A stretch of DNA of 23,228 bases. Origin: an uncultured Flavobacteriaceae bacterium. Its GTDB lineage: Bacteria > Bacteroidota > Bacteroidia > Flavobacteriales > Flavobacteriaceae. The stretch spans positions 1-23,228 of the forward strand of contig CAMZLT010000260.1 of assembly GCA_947311745.1 (NCBI GenBank). Reading direction: 5' to 3'. A model generated the notes under the pieces. It was not told the origin of the DNA. It searched no databases and saw only the letters and a list, made by a program, of their open reading frames with translations. A program made the position numbers and the translations under genes. The first letter of the stretch is position 1; each line of letters begins with the position of its first letter. Below are positions 14,872 to 22,249 of this stretch, one piece after another.

Positions 14872-15834
14872 ATGAAAACTATTATACAATTATTTTTTAT
14901 TATTATTACAAGTGTTTCTTTGGCACAAAAAACAAATTCCATTGAAGCTACATCATTTACTCAAGCAGTTGAAAAAGGTTTGATAGAATCTGTTTCTATA
15001 AACAATACGAGAGTAAAAGAATCAACTATAACAAGTACTAATGATATAATTACATATTTTCCGAATAGAAATTCATTAACAACCGCTTGTACAGGAACAT
15101 TAATTCTAGAAGATTTTGCAGGAGGACCACAAAATGTTAGTAATACAGGTTGTGATGGCGATTTTTCTGTTGCAGGGAATAGTTGTTTTTCAGCAGGAGA
15201 AATCCAAGCAGGAATAATTGTAACATCATCCGATACTAGTGCTAGTGATTATATGGCATTCACAGCAGCAGGATTTGCTTCAAATACAGTTGATGTTGTA
15301 GGCACAAACCAGTTTCCGTCGTATACAATTTTAGAATTTACCGATGGAATGACAAACACCGTAGCTCTTGATTTTTATAGCTTACCTTTTGGAGGCACTG
15401 TAGAAGCAAGAGTTTTTGGAGTTGATTCAGGGTTGTTAGATACCGTTTCAATAACAGATTTACCAGGACCAGTATTTTTCGGTTTTATATCTTCCGAAGC
15501 AATTTTAAAAATTGAATTTCAAGATACAGGAAGTTTTGTTGAAATGGTTGGACAAGTAGAATTTGGATCTTGCGAAGCTACAAATTCAATCGAAAATATA
15601 ACACGTGAAAAAATTGAATATTATCCAAATCCTATAAATGACAATCTTACCATAAAAGCAGCACATACTATAAAGTTTATTAGTATAACAAATGTTTTAG
15701 GGCAACAAATAAAACATAGTACACCATTTGCTAATAGCATAACTATAGATGTTTCGAACTTAGACAAAGGGACTTATTTTGTAAAAACACAGATTAGTAA
15801 TAAAATCGAAGTTTTTAAGATTATAAAAAAATAA
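14872..15834 (+). CDS. Exported protein with type IX secretion C-terminal sorting domain
   Basis: 320 residues from the ATG at 14872. An in-frame ATG at 14830 adds 14 residues ahead of an obvious signal peptide and lies before the promoter box, so it is rejected. Signal peptide MKTIIQLFFIIITSVSLAQ, cut near AQ/KT. The middle (about 75-240) is a beta-rich domain beginning TLILEDFAGGPQNVSN and ending VGQVEFGSC, with paired cysteines. It resembles surface domains common in Bacteroidota, including an FFGFISSEAI-type strand. The last 75 or so residues are a type A sorting domain: IEYYPNPINDNLTI, ITNVLGQQI, LDKGTYFVK. It should be exported by Sec and then secreted or anchored by the PorSS machinery. 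Ligand or activity unknown. Confidence 0.9.
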   Translation: MKTIIQLFFIIITSVSLAQKTNSIEATSFTQAVEKGLIESVSINNTRVKESTITSTNDIITYFPNRNSLTTACTGTLILEDFAGGPQNVSNTGCDGDFSVAGNSCFSAGEIQAGIIVTSSDTSASDYMAFTAAGFASNTVDVVGTNQFPSYTILEFTDGMTNTVALDFYSLPFGGTVEARVFGVDSGLLDTVSITDLPGPVFFGFISSEAILKIEFQDTGSFVEMVGQVEFGSCEATNSIENITREKIEYYPNPINDNLTIKAAHTIKFISITNVLGQQIKHSTPFANSITIDVSNLDKGTYFVKTQISNKIEVFKIIKK

Positions 15835-15867
15835 GAACATATAAAATTTAAGATGTTGTCATTATGA

Positions 15868-15902
15868 TCGATAGAATAATAAAACATTTATTATTCTATC
15901 GA
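15868..15902. terminator. Terminator hairpin between the T9SS-sorted protein gene and ileS
   Basis: Perfect 16-base-pair inverted repeat (15868-15883 with 15887-15902), loop ACA, followed by CCATTTTT. The stem is unusually long and starts with TCGATAGAAT. It probably ends the transcript of the exported protein gene 34 bases upstream. Confidence 0.75.
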
Positions 15903-15952
15903 CCATTTTTATAATTTTCCATTTTTACATATTCATTTTAATAGTATTTTAG

Positions 15953-15960
15953 TAACTTCG
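15953..15960 (+). promoter_or_regulatory. -7-like box (TAACTTCG) for the ileS operon
   Basis: Differs from TAnnTTTG by one base and lies 22 bases before the ileS ATG. It is the only reasonable match between the terminator and the gene. Confidence 0.4.
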
Positions 15961-15981
15961 CCAATTGAAATATTTTTTAAA

Positions 15982-18900
15982 ATGAGTGGTAAATTTAAGA
16001 CATACAAAGGTTTAAACCTTACAGAAACAGCAAACGAAATATTACATTTTTGGGAACAAGAAAATATTTTTCAAAAAAGTATTATACAACGTAACGAAAA
16101 CAAACCTTTTGTATTTTATGAAGGACCACCATCGGCAAATGGTTTACCAGGAATTCATCACGTAATGGGGCGAACCATAAAAGATTTATTTTGCCGATAC
16201 AAAACCATGCAAGGATTTCAAGTAAAACGTAAAGCAGGTTGGGATACGCATGGTTTACCAATAGAACTTGGTGTAGAAAAAGAATTAGGAATTACCAAAG
16301 AAGATATTGGTACTAAAATTACGGTAGAACAATATAACGAAGCTTGTAAAAAAGCAGTCTTAAAATATACCGATATTTGGGAAAACCTTACCAAAAAAAT
16401 GGGGCATTGGGTAGATATGAACGATCCGTATATTACCTACAAACCTAAATATATGGAAACGGTTTGGTGGTTACTTAAACAAATGTATTCTAAAAATTTA
16501 TTGTACAAAGGATATACCATTCAGCCATATTCACCAAAGGCAGGAACTGGTCTTAGCTCACACGAAATTAACCAACCAGGTTGTTATCAAGATGTTACCG
16601 ACACTACGATTGTAGCACAATTTAAAGCAATAAAACCAAATGCTAAGCCTTTTTCAAAAAATTTAGATTGGAGCGATACCTATTTTTTAGCTTGGACAAC
16701 AACACCTTGGACTTTACCAAGCAATACAGCTTTAACTGTAGGAAATAAAATAGAATATGTTTTGGTAAAAACATTTAACCAATACACATTCAAACCAATG
16801 CAAGTTATTTTAGCAGAAGCTTTAGTAGGAAAGCAATTTGGTAAAAAATACACTTTAGTAGAAAACATTTCGGACTTAGAATCGTACAATCAAGGCGATA
16901 AGAAAATTCCGTATATAGTTGTAGATTCTTGTAAAGGGAAAGATTTAGTAGGTATTAAATACGAGCAATTATTACCATACACACTTCCATATCAAAACCC
17001 AGAAAATGCTTTTAGAGTTATTGCAGGAGATTTTGTTACTACCGAAGATGGTACAGGTATCGTACATACAGCACCAACTTTTGGGCAAGATGATGCTAAA
17101 GTAGCAAAAGAAGCAAAACCAGAAGTTCCACCAATGTTGGTGTTAGATGAATATGATAATCCTGTTCCGCTTGTAGATTTACAAGGAAAATTCCGTAAAG
17201 AAATGGGTGAATTTGCAGGTAAATACGTTAAAAACGAATATTATAACGAAGGTGAAGCTCCAAATAAATCAGTTGACGTAGAAATTGCTATAAAATTAAA
17301 AGAGGAAAATAAAGCCTTTCATGTAGAAAAACACAAGCATAATTATCCGCATTGTTGGCGAACCGATAAGCCAATTTTATATTATCCGTTAGACAGTTGG
17401 TTTGTAAAAGTAACCGAAAAACGCGATAGAATGTTTGAGCTAAACCAAAGCATAAACTGGAAACCAAAATCTACAGGAACAGGTCGTTTTGGAAATTGGC
17501 TTAAAAACGCAAACGATTGGAACTTATCTCGATCTCGTTTTTGGGGAATTCCGTTACCTATTTGGCGAACAGAAGATGGTACAGAAGCAATTTGCATTGG
17601 TTCGGTAGCAGAATTAAAATCCGAAATGAAAAAAGCAATAGATGCTAATTTTATGCAAGAGGATATTTTTGCTGATTTTGAAGTCGAAAATATGTCCGAA
17701 GAAAACTACGATAAAATAGATTTACACAAAAATATTGTAGATAAAATTATACTAGTTTCCGATAGTGGTAAACCAATGAAACGCGAAAACGATTTAATAG
17801 ATGTTTGGTTTGATTCAGGTTCTATGCCTTATGCACAACAACATTATCCGTTTGAAAATAAAGAAACTATAGACGAAAATAAATTTTTCCCAGCTAATTT
17901 TATTGCCGAAGGTGTTGACCAAACTCGTGGTTGGTTTTACACACAACACGCAATTGCAACTATGGTTTTTGATTCTGTAGCTTATAAAAATGTCGTTTCA
18001 AATGGCCTTGTTTTAGATAAAACAGGAAAAAAAATGTCCAAACGTCTTGGCAATGCTATTGAACCTTTCGGAGCAATTGATACATACGGAATTGATGCCA
18101 TTCGTTGGTATATGATTTCTAATGCAAACCCTTGGGATAATTTAAAATTTGACCTAGCAGGAGTAGAGGAAGTAAAACGTAAATTTTTCGGAACGCTTTA
18201 TAATACCTATTCCTTTTTCGCATTATATGCAAATATCGATGCCTTTGCTTACGCTGAAGCGGAAATAGCTATCGATAAAAGACCAGAAATTGATAGATGG
18301 ATATTATCCGAACTAAATACACTTATCCAAAATGTAGAAGCATTTTATAACGATTACGAACCTACAAAAGCAACAAGAGCAATTCAAAATTTCACTACCG
18401 AATATTTAAGTAATTGGTATGTACGATTAAGTAGAAGGCGATTTTGGAAAGGCTCCTATGAGACCGATAAAATTTCGGCATACCAAACCCTTTACACTTG
18501 TATGAATACACTTGCAAAGTTAATGGCTCCAGTAGCTCCGTTTTTTGCTGATAGATTGTATAAAGATTTAAACCAAACAACAAATAAAGAGGAATTCAAT
18601 TCGGTACATTTAAGCTTTTTTCCTAAATATAACGAATCGTTTGTAGATAAAGATTTGGAGCGAAAAATGCAAAAAGCACAAAAAATTTCCTCGATGGTAT
18701 TGTCTTTACGTAAAAAGGAATCCATAAAAGTGCGTCAACCATTACAGCGAATAATGATTCCTGTTTTAGATACAAAAGAACGAGAAGATATTTTAGCAAT
18801 TGCTAATTTAATAAAAGCAGAAGTAAATGTTAAAGAAATAGAATTACTTGACGATGCTTCGGATATTTTAGTAAAACAAATAAAACCAAATTTTAGAGTA

Positions 18901-19395
18901 TTAGGACCTCGTTTTGGTAAAGATATGCGTTTTGTAGGACAAGAAGTAACCAAATTTACCCAAAAAGAAATTACCGAAATTGAAAAAAATGGTAAAGTTG
19001 ATATTAAAATAAACGATAAATTCGTATCTTTATCGCTCGATGAGGTAGAGATATCTACACAAGATATTGCAGGTTGGTTGGTTGCAAACCAAGATAACTT
19101 GACAGTAGCTTTAGATATTAATATTTCCAAAGAATTAAAAAAAGAAGGAATCGCAAGAGAATTAATAAATCGTATCCAAAATTTACGAAAAGATTCTAAT
19201 TTTAATGTTACCGATAAAATAGAATTACAAATCGAAAACAATAAAATTATTCAAGATGCCGTTACAGGAAATGAAACTTATATTAAAAATGAAACATTAA
19301 CAAAAGACTTAATTTTTGTGAGTACGCTTAAAAATGGTACAGAAATTGCGTTTGACGATATAGTTACAAAAATTAAAATAAGTAAACCCTCTTAA
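15982..19395 (+). CDS. ileS: Isoleucine--tRNA ligase
   Basis: Class I synthetase that charges tRNA-Ile and edits Val-tRNA. 1137 residues, the long form usual in Bacteroidota. HIGH-equivalent HHVMG at 59-63 inside EGPPSANGLPGIHH. GWDTHGLPIELGVEKELGI follows, and the tryptophan-rich editing-domain entry is AWTTTPWTLPSNTALTVG. KMSKS appears as KMSKR at 684-688. A catalytic WFDSGSMP segment and an anticodon-binding region (SNWYVRLSRRRFWKG) follow. The C-terminal zinc finger of E. coli-type IleRS is absent, and the extended C-terminus is of the eukaryote-like (type 2) sort, often linked to low mupirocin sensitivity; that consequence is inference. First gene of an operon with dksA 2 bases downstream. 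Confidence 0.97.
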   Translation: MSGKFKTYKGLNLTETANEILHFWEQENIFQKSIIQRNENKPFVFYEGPPSANGLPGIHHVMGRTIKDLFCRYKTMQGFQVKRKAGWDTHGLPIELGVEKELGITKEDIGTKITVEQYNEACKKAVLKYTDIWENLTKKMGHWVDMNDPYITYKPKYMETVWWLLKQMYSKNLLYKGYTIQPYSPKAGTGLSSHEINQPGCYQDVTDTTIVAQFKAIKPNAKPFSKNLDWSDTYFLAWTTTPWTLPSNTALTVGNKIEYVLVKTFNQYTFKPMQVILAEALVGKQFGKKYTLVENISDLESYNQGDKKIPYIVVDSCKGKDLVGIKYEQLLPYTLPYQNPENAFRVIAGDFVTTEDGTGIVHTAPTFGQDDAKVAKEAKPEVPPMLVLDEYDNPVPLVDLQGKFRKEMGEFAGKYVKNEYYNEGEAPNKSVDVEIAIKLKEENKAFHVEKHKHNYPHCWRTDKPILYYPLDSWFVKVTEKRDRMFELNQSINWKPKSTGTGRFGNWLKNANDWNLSRSRFWGIPLPIWRTEDGTEAICIGSVAELKSEMKKAIDANFMQEDIFADFEVENMSEENYDKIDLHKNIVDKIILVSDSGKPMKRENDLIDVWFDSGSMPYAQQHYPFENKETIDENKFFPANFIAEGVDQTRGWFYTQHAIATMVFDSVAYKNVVSNGLVLDKTGKKMSKRLGNAIEPFGAIDTYGIDAIRWYMISNANPWDNLKFDLAGVEEVKRKFFGTLYNTYSFFALYANIDAFAYAEAEIAIDKRPEIDRWILSELNTLIQNVEAFYNDYEPTKATRAIQNFTTEYLSNWYVRLSRRRFWKGSYETDKISAYQTLYTCMNTLAKLMAPVAPFFADRLYKDLNQTTNKEEFNSVHLSFFPKYNESFVDKDLERKMQKAQKISSMVLSLRKKESIKVRQPLQRIMIPVLDTKEREDILAIANLIKAEVNVKEIELLDDASDILVKQIKPNFRVLGPRFGKDMRFVGQEVTKFTQKEITEIEKNGKVDIKINDKFVSLSLDEVEISTQDIAGWLVANQDNLTVALDINISKELKKEGIARELINRIQNLRKDSNFNVTDKIELQIENNKIIQDAVTGNETYIKNETLTKDLIFVSTLKNGTEIAFDDIVTKIKISKPS

Positions 19396-19397
19396 TT

Positions 19398-19778
19398 ATG
19401 GATAAAATTGAAAAATACGGAGAAAAAGATTTAGCAGAATTTAAAGAATTAATTCTCGAAAAAATGCATCGTGCAGAAAAAGATTACGAAATGCTGGTTA
19501 GTACTTTCAAAAATGGAAGTAATAATGGTACAGATGATACAGCACCAACTTTTAAACCAAACGAATCTGGTGCAGCAACCATGTCTAAAGAAGCAAATGT
19601 AAAATTGGCAATTCGCCAACAAAAATTTATACGAGATCTTAAAAATGCCTTAATTAGAATTGAAAATGGCACCTATGGTGTTTGCCGAGTTACAGGTAAA
19701 TTAATCCAAAAAGAACGATTGAAATTAGTGCCACACGCAACTTTAAGTATTGAAGCTAAAAAACGACAAATAAATTAA
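19398..19778 (+). CDS. DksA/TraR-family protein
   Basis: 126 residues. The N-terminal half is helical (coiled coil, KMHRAEKDYEMLVSTF); the C-terminal zinc-finger region reads YGVCRVTGKLIQKERLKLVPHATLSIEAKK. Only Cys96 of the four zinc cysteines of classic DksA remains. This looks normal for Bacteroidota members annotated as TraR/DksA zinc-finger proteins, as I recall them. DksA-type proteins bind the RNA polymerase secondary channel and modulate transcription, often with ppGpp; that role here is inferred. It starts 2 bases after ileS, and the ileS-dksA-lspA order is common in flavobacteria. Confidence 0.9.
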   Translation: MDKIEKYGEKDLAEFKELILEKMHRAEKDYEMLVSTFKNGSNNGTDDTAPTFKPNESGAATMSKEANVKLAIRQQKFIRDLKNALIRIENGTYGVCRVTGKLIQKERLKLVPHATLSIEAKKRQIN

Positions 19779-19786
19779 AATAATAG

Positions 19787-20443
19787 ATGCGTTTTATAGT
19801 TTTTGTAAATTTTTTGATAATTACAAAAATGCTTTTTGCTCAAAAAACCGTAACCAAAGAAATTGTTTTTTTAGGTGAAACCATTTTTGTTTCCTTAGAA
19901 AATATCGATCAATTAGAATTAAAGCACACAAACGATGCTAAAATTATAGTTACTTCATCTGAACAAATAGATGAAGTTTCTTTTTTTACTATACAAACCA
20001 ATCGTACCGAAGCTGTTATCAAAAACACAAAGGCAAAAACAAAAAGAATATCCAATGCCTGTATTGAAGCACCATTATTAAGTTCTTATGTTATTTATAT
20101 TCCTGAAAAATTACAAGTAAACATTACTATTCATAACGGAAATTTTAAAACCACTTTCTTTTCTGGCTCCTTAAATTTAGAGGTAGATTCAGGTGAGATA
20201 GAATTAAATAATTTCAATGGAATAGTAAAAATTAAAAATATAAACGGAAATATTTTTTGTAATTTTAAGGAAGGTGAACTTATAATAAACAACCATTTAG
20301 GAAAAACAAACTGTACTTTAAAAAGTAAAAACCTTAAAAAAAGCAGTCAAAATATTAATGGATTTCTACAAAACAGAAAAAACCATTTAGAAATTGAAAC
20401 CATTCAAGGAAATATTTACATAAAAAGCATAGAAACACTATAA
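19787..20443 (+). CDS. Exported beta-rich protein of unknown function
   Basis: 218 residues. An N-terminal signal peptide (MRFIVFVNFLIITKMLFAQ) is followed by a sequence of short alternating strands with Asn/Gly turns (LNLEVDSGEIELNNFNGIVKI, NINGNIFCNFKEG). This is the look of the beta-helical DUF4097-like putative adhesin families, which is as far as I can go. It starts 8 bases after the dksA stop and sits between dksA and lspA, which are usually closer. Periplasmic or surface location is inferred from the signal peptide. No lipobox cysteine follows the signal peptide and there is no T9SS sorting domain. Confidence 0.75.
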   Translation: MRFIVFVNFLIITKMLFAQKTVTKEIVFLGETIFVSLENIDQLELKHTNDAKIIVTSSEQIDEVSFFTIQTNRTEAVIKNTKAKTKRISNACIEAPLLSSYVIYIPEKLQVNITIHNGNFKTTFFSGSLNLEVDSGEIELNNFNGIVKIKNINGNIFCNFKEGELIINNHLGKTNCTLKSKNLKKSSQNINGFLQNRKNHLEIETIQGNIYIKSIETL

Positions 20444-20449
20444 TATTTC

Positions 20450-20457
20450 TATTTTTG
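20450..20457 (+). promoter_or_regulatory. -7 box (TATTTTTG) for lspA
   Basis: Exact TAnnTTTG match, 20 bases before the TTG start of lspA. It suggests lspA can be expressed apart from the ileS operon. Confidence 0.45.
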
Positions 20458-20477
20458 TAAACCAAAATAAAAAACAT

Positions 20478-21089
20478 TTGAAAAAAGCAAGTCTACTAAT
20501 TATTATCGTTTTATTAATCGATCAGATTAGTAAAATATATATAAAAACGCATTTTACGCTAAACGAGCATGTAAATATCCTAGGTATGGATTGGGCAAGA
20601 ATTCATTTTACCGAAAATATGGGTGCAGCTTGGGGATTTCAATTAAATAATTTTTTAACGTTTTTAAGTCAAGAACAATCTAAAATTATATTAACCATAT
20701 TTAGAATTTTTGCCATTGCAGGTATTGGTTATTGGTTATTTAGTGCGATACAAAAAAAAGCGAGTACTATTTTTATTGTAGCCGTTTCGTTAATATTTGC
20801 AGGTGCTTTTGGTAATATTATAGATTCTGTTTTATACGGAATTATTTTTGAGGAAAGTACGTACAATACTATTGCATCATCATTTACAGGTAAACATTAT
20901 GGTGCTTTATTTCATGGTAAGGTAGTTGATATGCTATATTTTCCGATGTGGTCAGGAAAATTACCTTCTTTTTTAGGCGGAAAAGAATTCACTTTTTTTA
21001 ATGCTATTTTTAATTTTGCAGATATGGCAATAAGCGTAGGTGTTGGTTTGTTATTGTTATTTAATAAAAAAGCATTTCCTGAAAAATAA
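20478..21089 (+). CDS. lspA: Lipoprotein signal peptidase (signal peptidase II)
   Basis: Inner-membrane aspartyl protease that removes signal peptides from lipidated prolipoproteins. 203 residues, longer than the E. coli form because of a periplasmic insertion (about 125-165), typical for Bacteroidota. Four membrane segments. Conserved motifs are LIDQISKIYI, the ENMGAAWGF segment, AGAFGNIIDS with catalytic Asp116, VVDMLYFP, and FNFADMAIS with catalytic Asp182. Translation starts at TTG (20478): the first helix begins KKASLLIIIVLLIDQ directly after it and no ATG is available nearby. Usually follows ileS and dksA. Confidence 0.95.
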   Translation: MKKASLLIIIVLLIDQISKIYIKTHFTLNEHVNILGMDWARIHFTENMGAAWGFQLNNFLTFLSQEQSKIILTIFRIFAIAGIGYWLFSAIQKKASTIFIVAVSLIFAGAFGNIIDSVLYGIIFEESTYNTIASSFTGKHYGALFHGKVVDMLYFPMWSGKLPSFLGGKEFTFFNAIFNFADMAISVGVGLLLLFNKKAFPEK

Positions 21090-21095
21090 ATTACA

Positions 21096-21139
21096 ATAAA
21101 AGCCAATTGTAAATTAATTACATTACAATTGACTTTTAT
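21096..21139. terminator. Bidirectional terminator hairpin between lspA and the 21165-21614 gene
   Basis: 17-base arms ATAAAAGCCAATTGTAA and TTACAATTGACTTTTAT pair with a single mismatch across a 10-base loop. It lies 6 bases after the lspA stop and 25 bases beyond the 3' end of the convergent gene. The T tail is modest on + and better on -. Confidence 0.6.
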
Positions 21140-21164
21140 AAATTCAAAAAATTATAAGAATATG

Positions 21165-21614
21165 CTAATTATAAAGCATCGCTAATTCGTTAAAATCAAT
21201 ACATTTTTCCTCTAAATAACCCTCTAAAAATTTATTAGCATATTCAATACCATTTTTTTTCTCAATTTCTAATAAGGTATTGTATAATTTTTGTGTGCAA
21301 TCAATACATTTTTTTGTAGTAAATTTGGTAGAAACTGAAAATTGGGATTTAAAATTATTGTTTGCACTAGGTTCAAATCTACTAATTGTCCAATACGAAT
21401 TATTATCATCTGTTCGCCATTTTAAAATAGCATTCACATTTTTACCTTCCGATAAATATTCTTGTACTCTGTTGTAAATTGTTTCAGGAATTGCTGAGTC
21501 GTTTCCAATAACATTTCGGATAATTGTTTTTTCAATTCGTGGCAATTGTTTAACGGTACAATTGTGTGTTTTTGAAAAATTTATAGTCTCTGGATTTAAT
21601 TCTAATGCAAACAT
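21165..21614 (-). CDS. Small protein of unknown function, possibly PAS-like
   Basis: I cannot name this with confidence. 149 residues, no signal peptide or membrane segment, so cytoplasmic. The central part (LSEGKNVNAILKWRTDDNNSYWTISRFEPS) has the charged-strand/aromatic pattern of PAS-type sensory domains. The C-terminal part is helical (LYNTLLEIEKKNGIEYANKFLEGYLEEK). Four cysteines, two in a CIDC pair near residue 103, allow metal or redox chemistry but do not prove it. It has its own -7 box and an inverted repeat immediately upstream, so it looks separately regulated from apaG. A role in signalling is speculation. Confidence 0.7.
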   Translation of the reverse strand: MFALELNPETINFSKTHNCTVKQLPRIEKTIIRNVIGNDSAIPETIYNRVQEYLSEGKNVNAILKWRTDDNNSYWTISRFEPSANNNFKSQFSVSTKFTTKKCIDCTQKLYNTLLEIEKKNGIEYANKFLEGYLEEKCIDFNELAMLYN

Positions 21615-21639
21615 AATTTTATTTGTTTTAATTACATTG

Positions 21640-21647
21640 CAAAGATA
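21640..21647 (-). promoter_or_regulatory. -7 box (TATCTTTG) for the 21165-21614 gene
   Basis: Exact TAnnTTTG match on the minus strand, 25 bases before the ATG. A nested inverted repeat lies 25-60 bases further upstream. Confidence 0.55.
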
Positions 21648-21670
21648 TGATGATAAAATAGTTGTTAATC

Positions 21671-21709
21671 AAGGTAATACCCCTTTTGCTTAGGGGGAAA
21701 ATTACCCTT
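21671..21709. promoter_or_regulatory. Nested inverted repeat, candidate operator
   Basis: GGTAAT (21673-21678) pairs with ATTACC (21701-21706). Inside it, CCCC (21680-21683) pairs with GGGG (21693-21697). The G/C runs stand out in a region of about 25% GC. It lies between the apaG 3' end and the promoter of the next minus-strand gene, at roughly -33 to -70. There is no T tail on the minus strand, so a regulator-binding site is more likely than an apaG terminator. Confidence 0.45.
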
Positions 21710-21731
21710 TATCAATTTTATAACTCAAAAT

Positions 21732-22124
21732 TTAATTATGAATAGCAGGAGCCATTAATTGAAAAGTTGGAATGTATACTTTAAATTTAAGGGTTGAGGT
21801 AAAATTTATCATATTAAAAAAACCACGCATCGCTCCCATAGGGGCATTTAGCATACAAAAAGAATTATAAGTGTGTTTTTCTTTTGGAGCTAAAATTGGT
21901 TTTTTACCAATAACGCCTTCCCCATTTATTTCTTGAGTTCTGTTTAAAGAGTCAAATATATGCCAGTTTCTGCTAATTAATTGTACCGAATCTTTAGATT
22001 GGTTTTCGATACAAACTTCATAACTAAAAACATAAAGCATCCTAACCTCGCGACTATCAAATCGTGTGCCTTCAAAATTCGTTTTTACCGAAACTTTTAT
22101 GCCTTTTGTTATTTGTTGAACCAT
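21732..22124 (-). CDS. apaG: ApaG domain protein (DUF525)
   Basis: 130 residues, the normal ApaG length. It folds as an immunoglobulin/fibronectin-like beta sandwich. Typical features are the N-terminal VQQITKGIKVSVKTNFEG, the strand VFSYEVCIENQSKDSVQLISRNWHIFD, the signature GEGVIGKKPILAPKEKHTYNSFCML and the C-terminal MGAMRGFF. Biochemical function is unclear; in enterobacteria the gene neighbours apaH (Ap4A hydrolase) and links to Co/Mg phenotypes are reported. apaH is not adjacent here. The gene has its own -7 box and appears to be transcribed singly. Confidence 0.93.
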   Translation of the reverse strand: MVQQITKGIKVSVKTNFEGTRFDSREVRMLYVFSYEVCIENQSKDSVQLISRNWHIFDSLNRTQEINGEGVIGKKPILAPKEKHTYNSFCMLNAPMGAMRGFFNMINFTSTLKFKVYIPTFQLMAPAIHN

Positions 22125-22152
22125 TTTTGTATCACTTGCTTTAAACGAATTA

Positions 22153-22160
22153 CAAAGTTA
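22153..22160 (-). promoter_or_regulatory. -7 box (TAACTTTG) for apaG
   Basis: Exact TAnnTTTG match on the minus strand, 28 bases before the apaG ATG. Confidence 0.55.
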
Positions 22161-22184
22161 TGGTATTTTTTATCATTTTTCAAA

Positions 22185-22236
22185 TAAAAACACTAAAAAA
22201 CATACTTTTTAGCTTGTTTTTACTCCGTTTTTAGTG
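22185..22236 (-). terminator. Possible terminator after the Asp-box propeller gene
   Basis: On the minus strand, CACTAAAAAC (22236-22227) pairs with GTTTTTTAGTG (22201-22191), with one bulged base and a 25-base loop, followed by TTTTTATTTG. It lies 14 bases after the stop codon. The large loop weakens the call. Confidence 0.45.
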
Positions 22237-22249
22237 AAAAACAGCATTT

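Noticed and set aside
18735..19241. 168-residue open frame on the minus strand
   Set aside because: It lies wholly inside ileS, which has intact motifs and the expected length. The frame is a Ser/Ile/Phe-rich shadow typical of AT-rich coding DNA.
19398..19778. Loss of zinc cysteines in the DksA-like protein as a novelty
   Set aside because: The CRVTGKLI form appears to be the ordinary Bacteroidota version of this family, so it is noted in the annotation but not reported as a finding.
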